Assembly (NCBI GenBank): GCA_009379915.1 | Contig: WHSV01000001.1 | Span: 52,386 to 116,385 of the forward strand | Length of the DNA stretch: 64,000 nt | DNA from: Actinomycetota bacterium | GTDB taxonomy: Bacteria > Actinomycetota > CADDZG01 > WHSQ01 | Direction of reading: 5' to 3' | Part shown: positions 52,823 to 61,958 of the stretch, piece by piece | How positions within the stretch are numbered: the stretch's first letter is position 1 | Layout: every line of letters starts with the position of its first letter | The notes under the pieces: model-generated | The model's input: only the letters and a program-made list of their open reading frames with translations | Told to the model about the DNA's origin: nothing | Databases searched by the model: none | Program-made: the position numbers and the translations under genes

Positions 52823-53332
52823 CTAGCCAAATCCCGCAGGCGGCGTGCCCGGAGACTCGAAGATGCGCACCCGGTTGACCTTCCAACCGGCCTCGCTGTC
52901 GATCATCTCGACGCTCAGGCGAACCGTATCGGTCTTGGGCTCGTCCGTGCCGGCGTTCGTCACGGTGTAGTCGACCACCGCGAAAACCGAGCCCTCGCCG
53001 TTCACCAGCGACTGGACGAAGAGCTCCTGGATGTCACCCTCGGTCGTGGCCTCTGCCTCCACGACCGCGTCGATGGCCTTTGGTCCATAGAAGACCTCGG
53101 CCTCGTTACCGAAATCGCCGACGGCCCACTCCTTGATGGCCTCGGCATCCGCTTCCGCCGTCTCCGCCGAGATCGAGGTGAGGTCGTCGATGAACTCCGT
53201 GGCTTGGGCTCGGAGCTCGTCCTCGGCATCTGCCTTCGACCTGGCCCCCTGCCACAGGGAACCGAAGGTCGCCGCCGCTGTCAAAGCAAGCACGAGCAGA
53301 AACCACGGGAGGTAACGCACCATCACCTTCAT
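52823..53332 (-). CDS. Mce-associated membrane protein
   Basis: The 169-residue protein has one N-terminal membrane helix (YLPWFLLVLALTAAATFGSLW), an alpha-helical region (SKADAEDELRAQATEFIDDL) and a C-terminal NTF2-like strand part (VVDYTVTNAGTDEPKTDTVR, then VNRVRIFES). This layout matches the Mce-associated (Mam) proteins that end many actinobacterial mce operons and help stabilise the transporter. It follows the last mce gene by three bases. It is the last gene of the nine-gene operon. Confidence 0.82.
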   Translation of the reverse strand: MKVMVRYLPWFLLVLALTAAATFGSLWQGARSKADAEDELRAQATEFIDDLTSISAETAEADAEAIKEWAVGDFGNEAEVFYGPKAIDAVVEAEATTEGDIQELFVQSLVNGEGSVFAVVDYTVTNAGTDEPKTDTVRLSVEMIDSEAGWKVNRVRIFESPGTPPAGFG

Positions 53333-53335
53333 GGC

Positions 53336-54445
53336 CTACCGTCCCGGGCGGAGACGTGAGTCTCTTGCCAACGTCGGTGCGTCCGGTTGCTCGACCGCAT
53401 CTACCCCAGGGCCGAAGCGCGACTCGCATTTGTTACCGGGAAAGACATCCGGCGGTGGCCTGTGGGGAGCATAGGTCTCGGCGGGCGGCTGCGCGGGCGG
53501 GATGAGCTGGACCCTGAACCAGGTGCCCATGTCGAGCCCCACCTTGACGGCTTGGTCAACCGCATCGAAGAAGAAGTGGTTCTTGTCGAGAGTGTTCGCA
53601 AGGTTCGTCAGATTCTCCTCGGTTGCGAGCATGGAATTGATCCTGCCGAAGTCTGCCACGAGACAGGAGATGTTCGCCTTCTCGTCACCGATCAAGTCGC
53701 CTGCAACAGTGGTGAAGTCGCCACCATATCGGTAGAGATCCACGAGATCGTGCTTCCGGTCGGCGAGGAGCTGAGCCAGCAGCTTGGTCTGGGTCAGGTC
53801 GTCGCCGAGGGTGTCCGCGTTATCGGCTAGCACCCCGGTGACCTCCGGTCCATCGGTGATGAGTTGCTCCAGCTCGAATTGAACCTCGAGGATCTCCTCC
53901 GGCAGCTCCGCCACCGCTCGGTTGAAGGTCGAGATATTGTCGCCTCGTCCACGCACCGCATCGGCGAGCTCCGCCACAACCGTGTTCAAGTCCTCAGACG
54001 GAACTTCGTGAAGCACGTCTGCGAGCACCTCGATCGTCTTGGACACATCGGGAGGCGGAATCGTGTCCTCGACCGCTATGGTCGCTCCCTCTTGCATCGG
54101 CTCGCCGTCCCCGGGTTGGAGCTCGAGCGTCAGCTCCCCGATGGGGCTGCGTCGGACGATCTCGGCCACCGTGCCCTCCGGCACGACGGCGTCCGGCTCG
54201 AGATTCATGACGACGTTGACGGTGCCGTCCTCGGCCAGGTCGACTTCCTTGACCGAGCCGACAACGACACCGCGCATCGTGACGTCGTTGCGCGGGAGAA
54301 GGCCAGAAGCGTCCGTGAAACGAGCCTGAATGGTTTCTGCAGTTGCCTGCTGCAGGACGAGGTTCCTCGCGCCAAGAAAGACCAGGAAGAACGCCGCCGC
54401 GGCAAAGACGCTGAGGTTCACGTAGACGCGCTTGTTGACCTGCAT
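53336..54445 (-). CDS. Mce-family protein, MceF-like
   Basis: The 369-residue protein starts at ATG 54445, sharing the A of TAATG with the stop of the preceding mce gene. One N-terminal helix (YVNLSVFAAAAFFLVFLGA) is followed by an MlaD domain at about residues 35-115 (ARFTDASGLLPRNDVTMRGV, GELTLELQPGDGEPMQEGAT) and then a long alpha-helical region with DNADTLGDDLTQTKLLAQLL. The C-terminus is proline-rich (PPAQPPAETYAPHRPPPDVF). In the Mce complex six such subunits form a tube across the periplasm for lipid or sterol transport. It is the sixth mce gene here. Confidence 0.88.
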   Translation of the reverse strand: MQVNKRVYVNLSVFAAAAFFLVFLGARNLVLQQATAETIQARFTDASGLLPRNDVTMRGVVVGSVKEVDLAEDGTVNVVMNLEPDAVVPEGTVAEIVRRSPIGELTLELQPGDGEPMQEGATIAVEDTIPPPDVSKTIEVLADVLHEVPSEDLNTVVAELADAVRGRGDNISTFNRAVAELPEEILEVQFELEQLITDGPEVTGVLADNADTLGDDLTQTKLLAQLLADRKHDLVDLYRYGGDFTTVAGDLIGDEKANISCLVADFGRINSMLATEENLTNLANTLDKNHFFFDAVDQAVKVGLDMGTWFRVQLIPPAQPPAETYAPHRPPPDVFPGNKCESRFGPGVDAVEQPDAPTLARDSRLRPGR

Positions 54446-55407
54446 TACTGATTCCCCTCGATGCAGCGGCGGGCCGGATCGTTCGGGTTGTCGTTGAGCC
54501 CACAGATCACGAAATCTTGGATGATCTGATTGAACTCGAAGTACTCGACCAGCTGAGTGTTGTTGTTGTGCCCGGGAGCCCACTTCAGAAGCAGTTCGAT
54601 GTCCTTTTGTTGACCTTCCAGCGTGCCGAGAATGGTTCGGGTCTGGCTAAAGAAGTTCTGCATCTCGTCCAGGTGCTCGTTGAGGATGTCCTCGCCGCCC
54701 ACGGCCAGCCGATTGAGCGACACGATGGCCTGCTCGAGCTCGGCGCTCTCCTCGCTCAGCACCTCGATGGACCGGGCTGTGTTCCTTACGGCCCGCCGGT
54801 GGGATTCCGCTTCGGAGGCCACCGTGGCGTTGAATTGATCGAGGTTCGAGATGAGGTCCTTCAACATCTCGCCGCGCTCCGCATAGGCACCGACGATCTC
54901 GGTGTAACTGTTGAGAATCGAGCGGAGCTCCTCTCCCCGGCCCCCGAACCCGCGGCCCCCCTGGTCGATCATGACGGCGAGATCGGAGGCCGACACCGCG
55001 CCCAGGACCTCGGAGCCCTCGTCTACGAGATCCTCGAGATCGCTTCGGACCTCGGTCTCGGATATGTCTGCCCCATCCGCCAACAGTGCGTCGCCGTCCT
55101 GGGAGCCCTCGGGGACGACCAGATCGACTATGCGCTCTCCCAGAACGCTGGTGCGCCGAACGCGCGCGAGGACGTCCGCGGGAATGCGAGCCTCCGGATC
55201 TAGTTCCAGGGTCACAACGGCCTCGGTCCCCTCGAGCCGGATGGCCGAGACCTTGCCGACCGGGATGTCGGCCAGGGTTACGGGAGCGCCCGTGGCCATG
55301 TCGCCGACATCGTCGAATGCGGCGGTCGCCTCGATCGACTCGGCACCGGAGCAGGCGGTGGCGAGCACGAACAGGAGGCCGGCGAGCGTCACGCCCAGTC
55401 GCTTCAT
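54445..55407 (-). CDS. Mce-family lipoprotein, MceE-like
   Basis: The 320-residue protein begins MKRLGVTLAGLLFVLATACS with the lipobox L-A-T-A-C, so it is a lipoprotein, as MceE (LprK) proteins are in mycobacteria. The MlaD domain follows at about residues 27-100 (AFDDVGDMATGAPVTLADIP, SVLGERIVDLVVPEG). After it comes an alpha-helical region (NRLAVGGEDILNEHLDEMQN) and a short tail with two Cys residues (VICGL and RRCIEG). Its GTGA-type overlap with mceD and TAATG with mceF show tight coupling. Confidence 0.88.
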   Translation of the reverse strand: MKRLGVTLAGLLFVLATACSGAESIEATAAFDDVGDMATGAPVTLADIPVGKVSAIRLEGTEAVVTLELDPEARIPADVLARVRRTSVLGERIVDLVVPEGSQDGDALLADGADISETEVRSDLEDLVDEGSEVLGAVSASDLAVMIDQGGRGFGGRGEELRSILNSYTEIVGAYAERGEMLKDLISNLDQFNATVASEAESHRRAVRNTARSIEVLSEESAELEQAIVSLNRLAVGGEDILNEHLDEMQNFFSQTRTILGTLEGQQKDIELLLKWAPGHNNNTQLVEYFEFNQIIQDFVICGLNDNPNDPARRCIEGNQ

Positions 55408-56804
55408 GGGCGCAAGCCGCCCCTCAAGAGGTCACCATCCTTCAACAGACCACCGTCCTTCAAGAGGTCGTCCAGGAGCGGACCCGTGATCTCGTCGAGA
55501 TCCTTTCCGAGCTCGTCTAGAAGCTCATCGAGCGTCTGCCCGGGGTCGAGCAACTTCCTGAGCCTGCATCTCCTGGGGCGTTTCGCGTCTTTGCACTTCC
55601 TCGGCTTCCTGTCGTCGTCCGGCCCGGCATCGTCCGGAGGCCGCAGTTCCTGCTCGAGCTCGTTCCCCACCACCGGTGGGAGCTTGTCGATGGCGTCGTT
55701 GAGCTGGTCTCCCGGACTCTTCTTGGACTGGCCCTTGGGGCACGACCCGGGCAGGCAGAAGAGGCTGGGCATGGCACCCGACCAGAACTTCGGCGTGGAG
55801 CACTCCTTCACTCCGAGACGCAGGCAGACACCGATGAGCCGGTCGCGCAGGCGGAACTCGAGCAGCTCGACGAGCGGCTCGGCCTGGTCGTTAAGCCTCA
55901 GCCAGTCCCTCTCGTAGTCGGCCGCCTTGGACGCGCCCTCGAACAACCGGTTCGCCCAGTGTCCGGTGCGAGCGAGACGCTCGACGTTGCGATCGAGGGT
56001 CCGGACGGTCCTCGTCAGGGTCTTTACGTCTCTGCCCAGAGGATTCCTGTGCTCGACGAGCAAACTCGCGAGTTGAGCGGACGCTTCGGTCAGCCCCGTA
56101 ATGGTTCCTTCGAGTGAATCGCGATTGGCGTTCAGGATGCGCAGAACGACGTTGTAGGTATCGATGAGCGTGGCAATCTCGCTCTGCCTGCCCTTCAACG
56201 TCTGAGTCACTTCGTTGAAGTTCACGATCAATTCGGACAACGTGTCGCGCTTGTTCGAGAGCGTCTCGATGACGCTGGACCCGCTCTTTATCAGACGGTT
56301 GAGCTCCTGACCGTTGCCATCGAGGATCTCGGCCGTGTTCGAGACGAACTCGCCGACCCTCTCCGGATCCAGTTCCCCGAAGTAGTCCTGGAGACTGCGA
56401 AGCAGCTCATCCTGTTCCACGGGGACGCTGGTTCGCTCGATGGGGAGCTCGTCGTCCTCGAAGGTTGGTCCGCCTTCGTAGGCGGGGAAGAGTTGTACGT
56501 AGCGCTCGCCGAGCAGCGAAACCGGGATGAGCGTCGCCTCCACGTCCGCGGGGAGCTTGGCGTCCTCGTCCTCGATCTTGAAGGTAACGGCGACCTGGCT
56601 CTGGTCGTCCGCGACCTCGACGTCCGTGACGCGGCCGATGTCTACTCCCAGCACCCGCACAGAGTTGCCGGGGAAGACCTGCACGGCGCGGTCGAAGTAA
56701 GCCGTCATGTAGCGCTCGTCGTTGCGGGCATCGGCAAGGGTGAAAGCGGACGCTACGAGAGCGGCGATCAGAACGAGGGCTGTCCCCGCGAACTTCTTCG
56801 TCAC
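55404..56804 (-). CDS. Mce-family protein, MceD-like
   Basis: The 466-residue protein starts at GTG 56804, overlapping the previous stop by four bases. It has an N-terminal helix (FAGTALVLIAALVASAFTLA), an MlaD domain at about residues 33-115 (FDRAVQVFPGNSVRVLGVDI, SLLGERYVQLFPAYEGG) and a helical section. The C-terminal 100 residues are unusual: a pair-Cys segment (CLPGSCPKGQSKK), a strongly basic and Cys-containing patch (RKPRKCKDAKRPRRCRLRKL) and a tail of short Leu-Lys/Gly-Asp repeats (LLKDGGLLKDGDLLRGG). These tails are variable between Mce subunits and their role is unknown. Confidence 0.88.
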   Translation of the reverse strand: MTKKFAGTALVLIAALVASAFTLADARNDERYMTAYFDRAVQVFPGNSVRVLGVDIGRVTDVEVADDQSQVAVTFKIEDEDAKLPADVEATLIPVSLLGERYVQLFPAYEGGPTFEDDELPIERTSVPVEQDELLRSLQDYFGELDPERVGEFVSNTAEILDGNGQELNRLIKSGSSVIETLSNKRDTLSELIVNFNEVTQTLKGRQSEIATLIDTYNVVLRILNANRDSLEGTITGLTEASAQLASLLVEHRNPLGRDVKTLTRTVRTLDRNVERLARTGHWANRLFEGASKAADYERDWLRLNDQAEPLVELLEFRLRDRLIGVCLRLGVKECSTPKFWSGAMPSLFCLPGSCPKGQSKKSPGDQLNDAIDKLPPVVGNELEQELRPPDDAGPDDDRKPRKCKDAKRPRRCRLRKLLDPGQTLDELLDELGKDLDEITGPLLDDLLKDGGLLKDGDLLRGGLRP

Positions 56805-58087
56805 GGCAACAGGCCCCTCAGGTCGTCCGCCAGGCTCGAGTCGCCGGTGGCGTTGTCGATGAGGTCTCCGACGTCGCCGCCGAGGCCATCCTCGCCCTCA
56901 CCGGCCTCGACCTGCTCGGGTGGTGGCTCCTGGGTCGGAGGCGATGCGTCCTCACTCCCATTTGATCCGCCTCCGTTGCCACCACCCCCGTAGCCGTCGC
57001 CGTACTCGGCTCGGTCGTCGCAGTCGCGCGGATCCTCGCCCAGGAGGTCGTCGAGGGCGTTGTCAAAAGTGCCGCACGGCCCGAAGAAGGCGTCGACACC
57101 AACGGGGCCCAGGCTCTGCACGAAGATGTTGGCCCACCGGTTGTCGTAGGTTCCGCCGGCCGAGTAGGCGACGCTCGAGTAACCCTGGACGGAGTCGTGG
57201 AGGTAGGAGATCGTCGCCGCAAGGTCGACCTGGTGCTGATCGACTACTTCGAGCGAGTCGTGCAACTGAGAAAGCGCCCGGTCGAGCTCCTGCCGGTTGC
57301 GCCGAACGAGGTCCGCGGTCGCGTGCGAGGCGGAGTCCGTGGACTCGAGCAGTCGCTCGACGTCGTCGGTCCGCTCCGATAGGTTCGTCAGGACGACGTT
57401 GAGGTTGTCGATCAGCGAGACCAACGTGTCGTCCTTCTCCGCAAACGTGGCCCCCAGAGTGTTGAACGACTCGAGCAGGCGTGACAGCTCACGCTTGCGC
57501 GAGTCGACCGCGTCCGTCACGTCCGCCAGACCGCTGACGAGCGTCGAGACCTGCAAGCTCTTGCCCTGCGTCACCGCGGTGATCTGATCCACGAAGTCCT
57601 GCAAGGCTTGAGGGTCCGAGCGATCGAGCAACGGCCTGGACCGGTTCGCCACATCGAGCAACTCGACCGGCGTCCGGGTGCTCGCGAGGGGGATTTCGTC
57701 TCCCTCGCCGAGCACCTCGCCGCTGCTTCCGCCGTCGAGACGGACCGCCTTACGCCCGAGAAGCGTCTCGATGACGATCTCTGCGTTGGTGTCTCGCGGC
57801 AGCTCGATGCCCTCGTCGATCTTGAGCTCGACCACCACGGCGCCGTCGGCGATCTCTACCGATCCGATCGAACCCGCGTCCAGGCCCGCCACCTGGACGT
57901 CATCGCTCGACCTGAGCCCGGCCGCGTCGGCGAAGTGAGCGCGCACCGTGTAGGTGTCCCGGAAGAAACCCCCCGTCAGCAACAGCGAGAACGCGGTCCC
58001 GAGCGCCACGGCTATGACCCCGAGAAAGCCGATGAGCTTCTGGTTCCTCTCGAGGAACGACTTGTGGAGGGCCCCCCTGAACTTCAT
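56801..58087 (-). CDS. Mce-family protein, MceC-like
   Basis: The 428-residue protein has one N-terminal helix (KLIGFLGVIAVALGTAFSLL), an MlaD domain (about residues 45-125: FADAAGLRSSDDVQVAGLDA, IETLLGRKAVRLDGGSS) and a helical region. Its C-terminal 80 residues are low in complexity: DGYGGGGNGGGSNGSEDASP, then an acidic, Pro- and Glu-rich stretch. It starts at ATG 58087, overlapping the preceding stop (ATGA), and ends overlapping mceD. Confidence 0.88.
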   Translation of the reverse strand: MKFRGALHKSFLERNQKLIGFLGVIAVALGTAFSLLLTGGFFRDTYTVRAHFADAAGLRSSDDVQVAGLDAGSIGSVEIADGAVVVELKIDEGIELPRDTNAEIVIETLLGRKAVRLDGGSSGEVLGEGDEIPLASTRTPVELLDVANRSRPLLDRSDPQALQDFVDQITAVTQGKSLQVSTLVSGLADVTDAVDSRKRELSRLLESFNTLGATFAEKDDTLVSLIDNLNVVLTNLSERTDDVERLLESTDSASHATADLVRRNRQELDRALSQLHDSLEVVDQHQVDLAATISYLHDSVQGYSSVAYSAGGTYDNRWANIFVQSLGPVGVDAFFGPCGTFDNALDDLLGEDPRDCDDRAEYGDGYGGGGNGGGSNGSEDASPPTQEPPPEQVEAGEGEDGLGGDVGDLIDNATGDSSLADDLRGLLP

Positions 58088-59241
58088 CGCTCGTCCCCCG
58101 TAAGAGAAAAGCGCAACAGTGATCCGACGTTCTCAGCCGGGTTACTCGCCGTGCCGCCATCGGCAGAGGAGGAACCGCTGCCGTCGTCGTTCGAGATCTG
58201 TTCGGTGCCGCCCTGGCCCCGACCCCCACAGTTCTCGCAGCGTTGAACATCCTCGATCTCGCGCTGGCGCACGAGATCGTTGCTCTCGCCGTCCTGCAAC
58301 ACGAGCTCGACGATGCGCACGTTGAACCACTCACCCCAGGCCGAGGTCTGAAAGTAGTTCGAGATACCAGCCGGCGTCGACCGTAGCGTGCGGCCCAGGT
58401 TCTTCTCGTTCGAGGAGAGAGTGCTAGACACGGACTCCAGGGAGCCGATGCTGGCGTCGATGTTCGAGGCGCTTGTCGCGAGCAACTCGTCCAGTTGATC
58501 CTGGACGTCGGCGAAATTAGTAACCAGTTGGTTCACGTCGTCCGTGCGGCGAGCAAGGACACCGGACACGTTGTCGAGATCGTCGATGATGCTGGCGATC
58601 TGATCGTCCTGGCTCGCAAACGCCTCCATGATCGTGTCGGCATTGGTGATCGTTCTCGCGATGTGGCCGTCGCGCTCGCTGAGGTCCGAAGCGAGGCTCG
58701 CTCCCGCATCGAGCAGGGTTCGAATGTTCTCTTCGTTGCCGGCGAGTGCGGTGTTCACGGCATCCAGGAACGCGTTGGCCTGTTCGGGATCGATGGCCTT
58801 CAAGATGGGGCCGACGCGGTTCAGGAACTCCCCGATGTCGGCGACGTCGTTGGTTTGGCTCATCGGAATCGTGTCGCCCTCATCCCAGCGCGCCTCGTCG
58901 TCGCCGGGGTAGATGTAGACGAAGCGCTGGCCGAGCACGTTGCGCCAGCGAATGGCGAGCTGGGAGTCGGTCGGCAATTGAATCTCTTCGTCGACGTTGA
59001 AGCTGAGAACGGCCTTGCCGTCCTCGATCTCCGTCCCGGTGACGCGGCCGACGTCCACCCCCGCGATCTTGACCGCATCTCCCTTGAGCACACCGGTGGC
59101 GTCCTCGAACTCGGCCTTCATGTCGTAGGTGTCGGCGAAGAGCCGGGAGTTCGCCAGCTTCAGGCCCAGCGCGACGGTAAGTAGGAGGCAAACGATCGTG
59201 AACACGACCACCTTCAGCAGCATCGCCTTGGAGACCCTCAT
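58084..59241 (-). CDS. Mce-family protein, MceB-like
   Basis: The 385-residue protein starts at ATG 59241 (MRVSKAMLLKVVVFTIVCLL), overlapping the mceA stop. The membrane helix is followed by an MlaD domain (about residues 33-115: AEFEDATGVLKGDAVKIAGV, NVLGQRFVYIYPGDDEARWD) and helices to about residue 310. A Cys pair in VQRCENCGGRGQGG and a Ser/Gly-rich segment (DDGSGSSSADGGTASNPAEN) lie near the end. Confidence 0.88.
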   Translation of the reverse strand: MRVSKAMLLKVVVFTIVCLLLTVALGLKLANSRLFADTYDMKAEFEDATGVLKGDAVKIAGVDVGRVTGTEIEDGKAVLSFNVDEEIQLPTDSQLAIRWRNVLGQRFVYIYPGDDEARWDEGDTIPMSQTNDVADIGEFLNRVGPILKAIDPEQANAFLDAVNTALAGNEENIRTLLDAGASLASDLSERDGHIARTITNADTIMEAFASQDDQIASIIDDLDNVSGVLARRTDDVNQLVTNFADVQDQLDELLATSASNIDASIGSLESVSSTLSSNEKNLGRTLRSTPAGISNYFQTSAWGEWFNVRIVELVLQDGESNDLVRQREIEDVQRCENCGGRGQGGTEQISNDDGSGSSSADGGTASNPAENVGSLLRFSLTGDER

Positions 59242-60299
59242 TCGCCCTGCCCCTCGCACGCGGGAACGACGGCGGCGACCTCGGGTGGGAAGACCGTGCA
59301 GATCTGCTGCACATCTTCCTCTTGGTCGTTGCCGCCGATGAAGGCCGTGAAGCCGGCCCCCGCGCTCCCGTCGGCCATCATGAAGTCGTCACCGATGGGC
59401 TGACCGAGCTTGAACGTGTAGCGGTACAGGCCGTTCACGAGGTTCTCGAGTCCCTGCGGACGGCCGGAGATCGTCTGGAGCACCTTGTCGCCCTCGTTGA
59501 ACATGCGGCGAAAGTCCGCCCGCTGGAGAATGAGGAGGTCGGCGAGGTCTTCGGAGAACGGCTGCACCGCCTTCAGCGCCCGGTCGAGGTTGGCCTGTGC
59601 CTCCTCGGAGGCGTAGACGGGCGCTCCCTCGTTGATTGCATCTGCCAGCAGATTGAGGTCGACGCCCTTGTCCTTCAGAACGGCGAACAGAACCTCGAGG
59701 TCCTGCAGAGCCTCGAGCTGCGGGTCGACAGTGCGGGCAAAGAGACCGGCGAGGTCGCTGTTGGCGTCGAGGCCCCGCTGGATGTAGTCGCTATTGTTGC
59801 GGACTCCCTCGGCCAGCTCGCTGATCACCGTCGCGGCATCATCCGGATCGACCGCTTCGAGCACTGCCGTTCCGTCGGCAAGAAGGTCCTCGAGCTCGGG
59901 CCCTATGTGAGCGTCATCGATAACGTCGCCGTCGGCGAGGAACGGCCCCCCTGCGTCCGCCGGAAACCGGAGATCGACGTACTTGGCGCCGAGCGGAGTC
60001 TTCAACGAGATGACGGCCGCGGCATCCTGTGGAATCTTGTATTCCTCGTTGATCTTCAACTGAAGTCGGGCTCGTCGCTCGACTAGGTCGATCCTGGCGA
60101 TCTTCCCCACCTCGACGCCCTTTACCCGCACGTCCAACCCGGGTTTCATCTGCTGGCCCGCTTTGTCGATGTCGACCGTCACGTAGTAGGCGTCGTCGAA
60201 CGCTCCGTAGGCCGCGCGCACGGAAAACCAGATTCCGGCCCCCAACACAACCGTCAGGAGGCTGCCAGCCGCGATGGTAAGGAGTCTCTTGTTCATCAT
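59238..60299 (-). CDS. Mce-family protein, MceA-like
   Basis: The 353-residue protein is the first of six Mce subunits. It begins MMNKRLLTIAAGSLLTVVLG, a short N-terminus and membrane helix, then an MlaD domain (about residues 35-115: DIDKAGQQMKPGLDVRVKGV, KTPLGAKYVDLRFPADAGGP) and a helical part ending in Glu/Gln-rich sequence with two Cys (CTVFPPEVAAVVPACEGQ). ATG 60299 overlaps the stop of the second yrbE gene (ATGA). An ATG one codon later is also possible. The helical part bears NSDYIQRGLDANSDLAGLFA, typical of this family. Confidence 0.9.
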   Translation of the reverse strand: MMNKRLLTIAAGSLLTVVLGAGIWFSVRAAYGAFDDAYYVTVDIDKAGQQMKPGLDVRVKGVEVGKIARIDLVERRARLQLKINEEYKIPQDAAAVISLKTPLGAKYVDLRFPADAGGPFLADGDVIDDAHIGPELEDLLADGTAVLEAVDPDDAATVISELAEGVRNNSDYIQRGLDANSDLAGLFARTVDPQLEALQDLEVLFAVLKDKGVDLNLLADAINEGAPVYASEEAQANLDRALKAVQPFSEDLADLLILQRADFRRMFNEGDKVLQTISGRPQGLENLVNGLYRYTFKLGQPIGDDFMMADGSAGAGFTAFIGGNDQEEDVQQICTVFPPEVAAVVPACEGQGE

Positions 60300-61144
60300 C
60301 CTGCAATCGCAATCGTGTCGCCGCCGCCCCACATGAGCAGCGAGAGGAACAGGTTCAGGATCACGACCACGACGATTGACATGCGGATCGCCTTACCGGT
60401 CGCGATCCCCACTCCGGCGGGACCCCCCGATGCGTTGTAGCCGTAGTAGCAGTGGATCAGGGTCACGACGACGGCGAAGATGATGGCTTTGATCAAGCTG
60501 TAGAAGATGTCCGTCGCCGGGAGGAACAACTGGAAGTAGTGCGTGTACGTGCCCGAGCTCAACTCGAAGAACTTCGTGACGATGGCCTGTGTCGCCAGGT
60601 AGGAGGAGAACAGAGCGGCCAGGTACAGCGGAATCATCGTGATGAGCGCAGCCCAGATGCGCGTCGCCACCATATAGACCATCGGCGGGACCGCCATCAC
60701 CTCTAGTGCATCGATCTCCTCGGAGATGCGCGCCGCGCCGAGCTCGGCAGTGTATCCGCAACCGACTTGTGCCGCCAGGGCAACGCCCGCGACAAGAGGT
60801 GTGATCTCACGCGTGTTTGCGAATGACGAGATGAGTCCGACGAACGCTTCCGCACCGATCTGCTGCAGACCCTGGAAACCCTCGAGGCCAACCTGAGTAC
60901 CGGTGAAAAAAGCCATCGAGAAGATGACGAAGAACATTCCGGCGCCGAGCAGGATCGCTCCGACACCGATCGTGATGTCTGAGATGAGATTGAGAATGAC
61001 GCCTCGGTAACGCAGGGCCGGCGGGAGGGCCTTCAGACAACGGACGTAAAACCTCGCTTGGTCGACGCCCTCCTCGAAAGGAACCGCGACCCTCCGAACG
61101 GTCCTGCCTCCGATATTGGGTCGCCTGAGTACTCGAGTGGCCAC
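60296..61144 (-). CDS. YrbEB-like (MlaE) permease
   Basis: The 282-residue membrane protein is the second permease of the Mce transporter. It contains the MlaE-family segments NTREITPLVAGVALAAQVGC, TAELGAARISEEIDALEVMA and LIHCYYGYNASGGPAGVGIA, with about five hydrophobic helices and a 40-residue N-terminal cytoplasmic part. It starts at GTG 61144, four bases after the first permease. It pairs with the first permease to form the membrane heart of the complex. The ATPase (MceG/MlaF-like) is not encoded here. Confidence 0.93.
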   Translation of the reverse strand: MATRVLRRPNIGGRTVRRVAVPFEEGVDQARFYVRCLKALPPALRYRGVILNLISDITIGVGAILLGAGMFFVIFSMAFFTGTQVGLEGFQGLQQIGAEAFVGLISSFANTREITPLVAGVALAAQVGCGYTAELGAARISEEIDALEVMAVPPMVYMVATRIWAALITMIPLYLAALFSSYLATQAIVTKFFELSSGTYTHYFQLFLPATDIFYSLIKAIIFAVVVTLIHCYYGYNASGGPAGVGIATGKAIRMSIVVVVILNLFLSLLMWGGGDTIAIAG

Positions 61145-61148
61145 GGCG

Positions 61149-61958
61149 TCAGATCTTCTGGGGGACGAAGTTGAAGTACAGGGCAGTCAGCACGAAGTTC
61201 ATGAAGAAGAGGAGAAGGAAGGTGACGACTACGGCTTGGTTCACAGCGTCGCCGACGCCCTTCGGACCGCCACGCACGAAGTAACCCTTGTAGCAAGCCA
61301 CCATGCCCGCGACGTAGCCGAATAGAACAGCCTTCAACAGTGCGATCCAGAGGTCGGCTATCTGACTCAGTTCGTTGAAGGACGAGACGTAGCTCGATGA
61401 GGTGCCGTGCTGGACGATCACCGCGAAGAACCAGCCACCGGCGATGCCTGCAATCGAGACGACCGCATCGAGCAACAGCGCGACGAGCGCCGCGGCGATC
61501 AAGCGAGGCATGATAAGACGCTGCACCGGATCGATGCCGAGGACCTGCATCGCGTCGATCTCTTCCCTGATGCGGCGGGACCCAAGGTCGGCGCACATCG
61601 CCGACCCGCCCGCCCCCGCAATGAGCAGAGCGGTGGCCACCGGTGCTGCCTCGCGGACCACGGCCAGGACCATCGCAGCACCCAGGTGCGCCTCGGATCC
61701 CAACTCGGTGAGGAACGAACCGACGTGCAGCGAGATGATCATCCCGAAGGGGATCGAAACGAGAATGGTGGGGACGGTTGTGACCTTGACCAAAAACCAG
61801 ACCTGGTCGATGAACTCGGCGCGCGGCCAGGGGCGACGGAAGAGGACGTGGAGAGACTCGAGACCGACGGCGAACATCTGGCCGGCCTCGCCCATCCATC
61901 TGAACAATCGAGTTTCGAGAATCCGAGAGGGCCTTCGCCCCTCCACCCGGGTTGCCAA
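61149..61958 (-). CDS. YrbEA-like (MlaE) permease
   Basis: The first gene of the Mce operon encodes an MlaE-family permease. Signatures: VREAAPVATALLIAGAGGSA, GSRRIREEIDAMQVLGIDPV and GMVACYKGYFVRGGPKGVGD. I place the start at TTG 61958 (269 residues), where GAGGGG lies about ten bases upstream and the length fits YrbE proteins; the ATG at 61895 would give 248 residues. The frame is open to 62183 but that part reads as non-coding. It is followed four bases later by the second permease. The promoter should lie in the 307 bases up to rpsI. Confidence 0.9.
   Translation of the reverse strand: MATRVEGRRPSRILETRLFRWMGEAGQMFAVGLESLHVLFRRPWPRAEFIDQVWFLVKVTTVPTILVSIPFGMIISLHVGSFLTELGSEAHLGAAMVLAVVREAAPVATALLIAGAGGSAMCADLGSRRIREEIDAMQVLGIDPVQRLIMPRLIAAALVALLLDAVVSIAGIAGGWFFAVIVQHGTSSSYVSSFNELSQIADLWIALLKAVLFGYVAGMVACYKGYFVRGGPKGVGDAVNQAVVVTFLLLFFMNFVLTALYFNFVPQKI

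Noticed and set aside
52433..52826. Small plus-strand frames after acnA
   Set aside because: They overlap the acnA end or lack ribosome binding sites; the Cys-x2-Cys in one (RCTACASFF) is not enough to call a gene.
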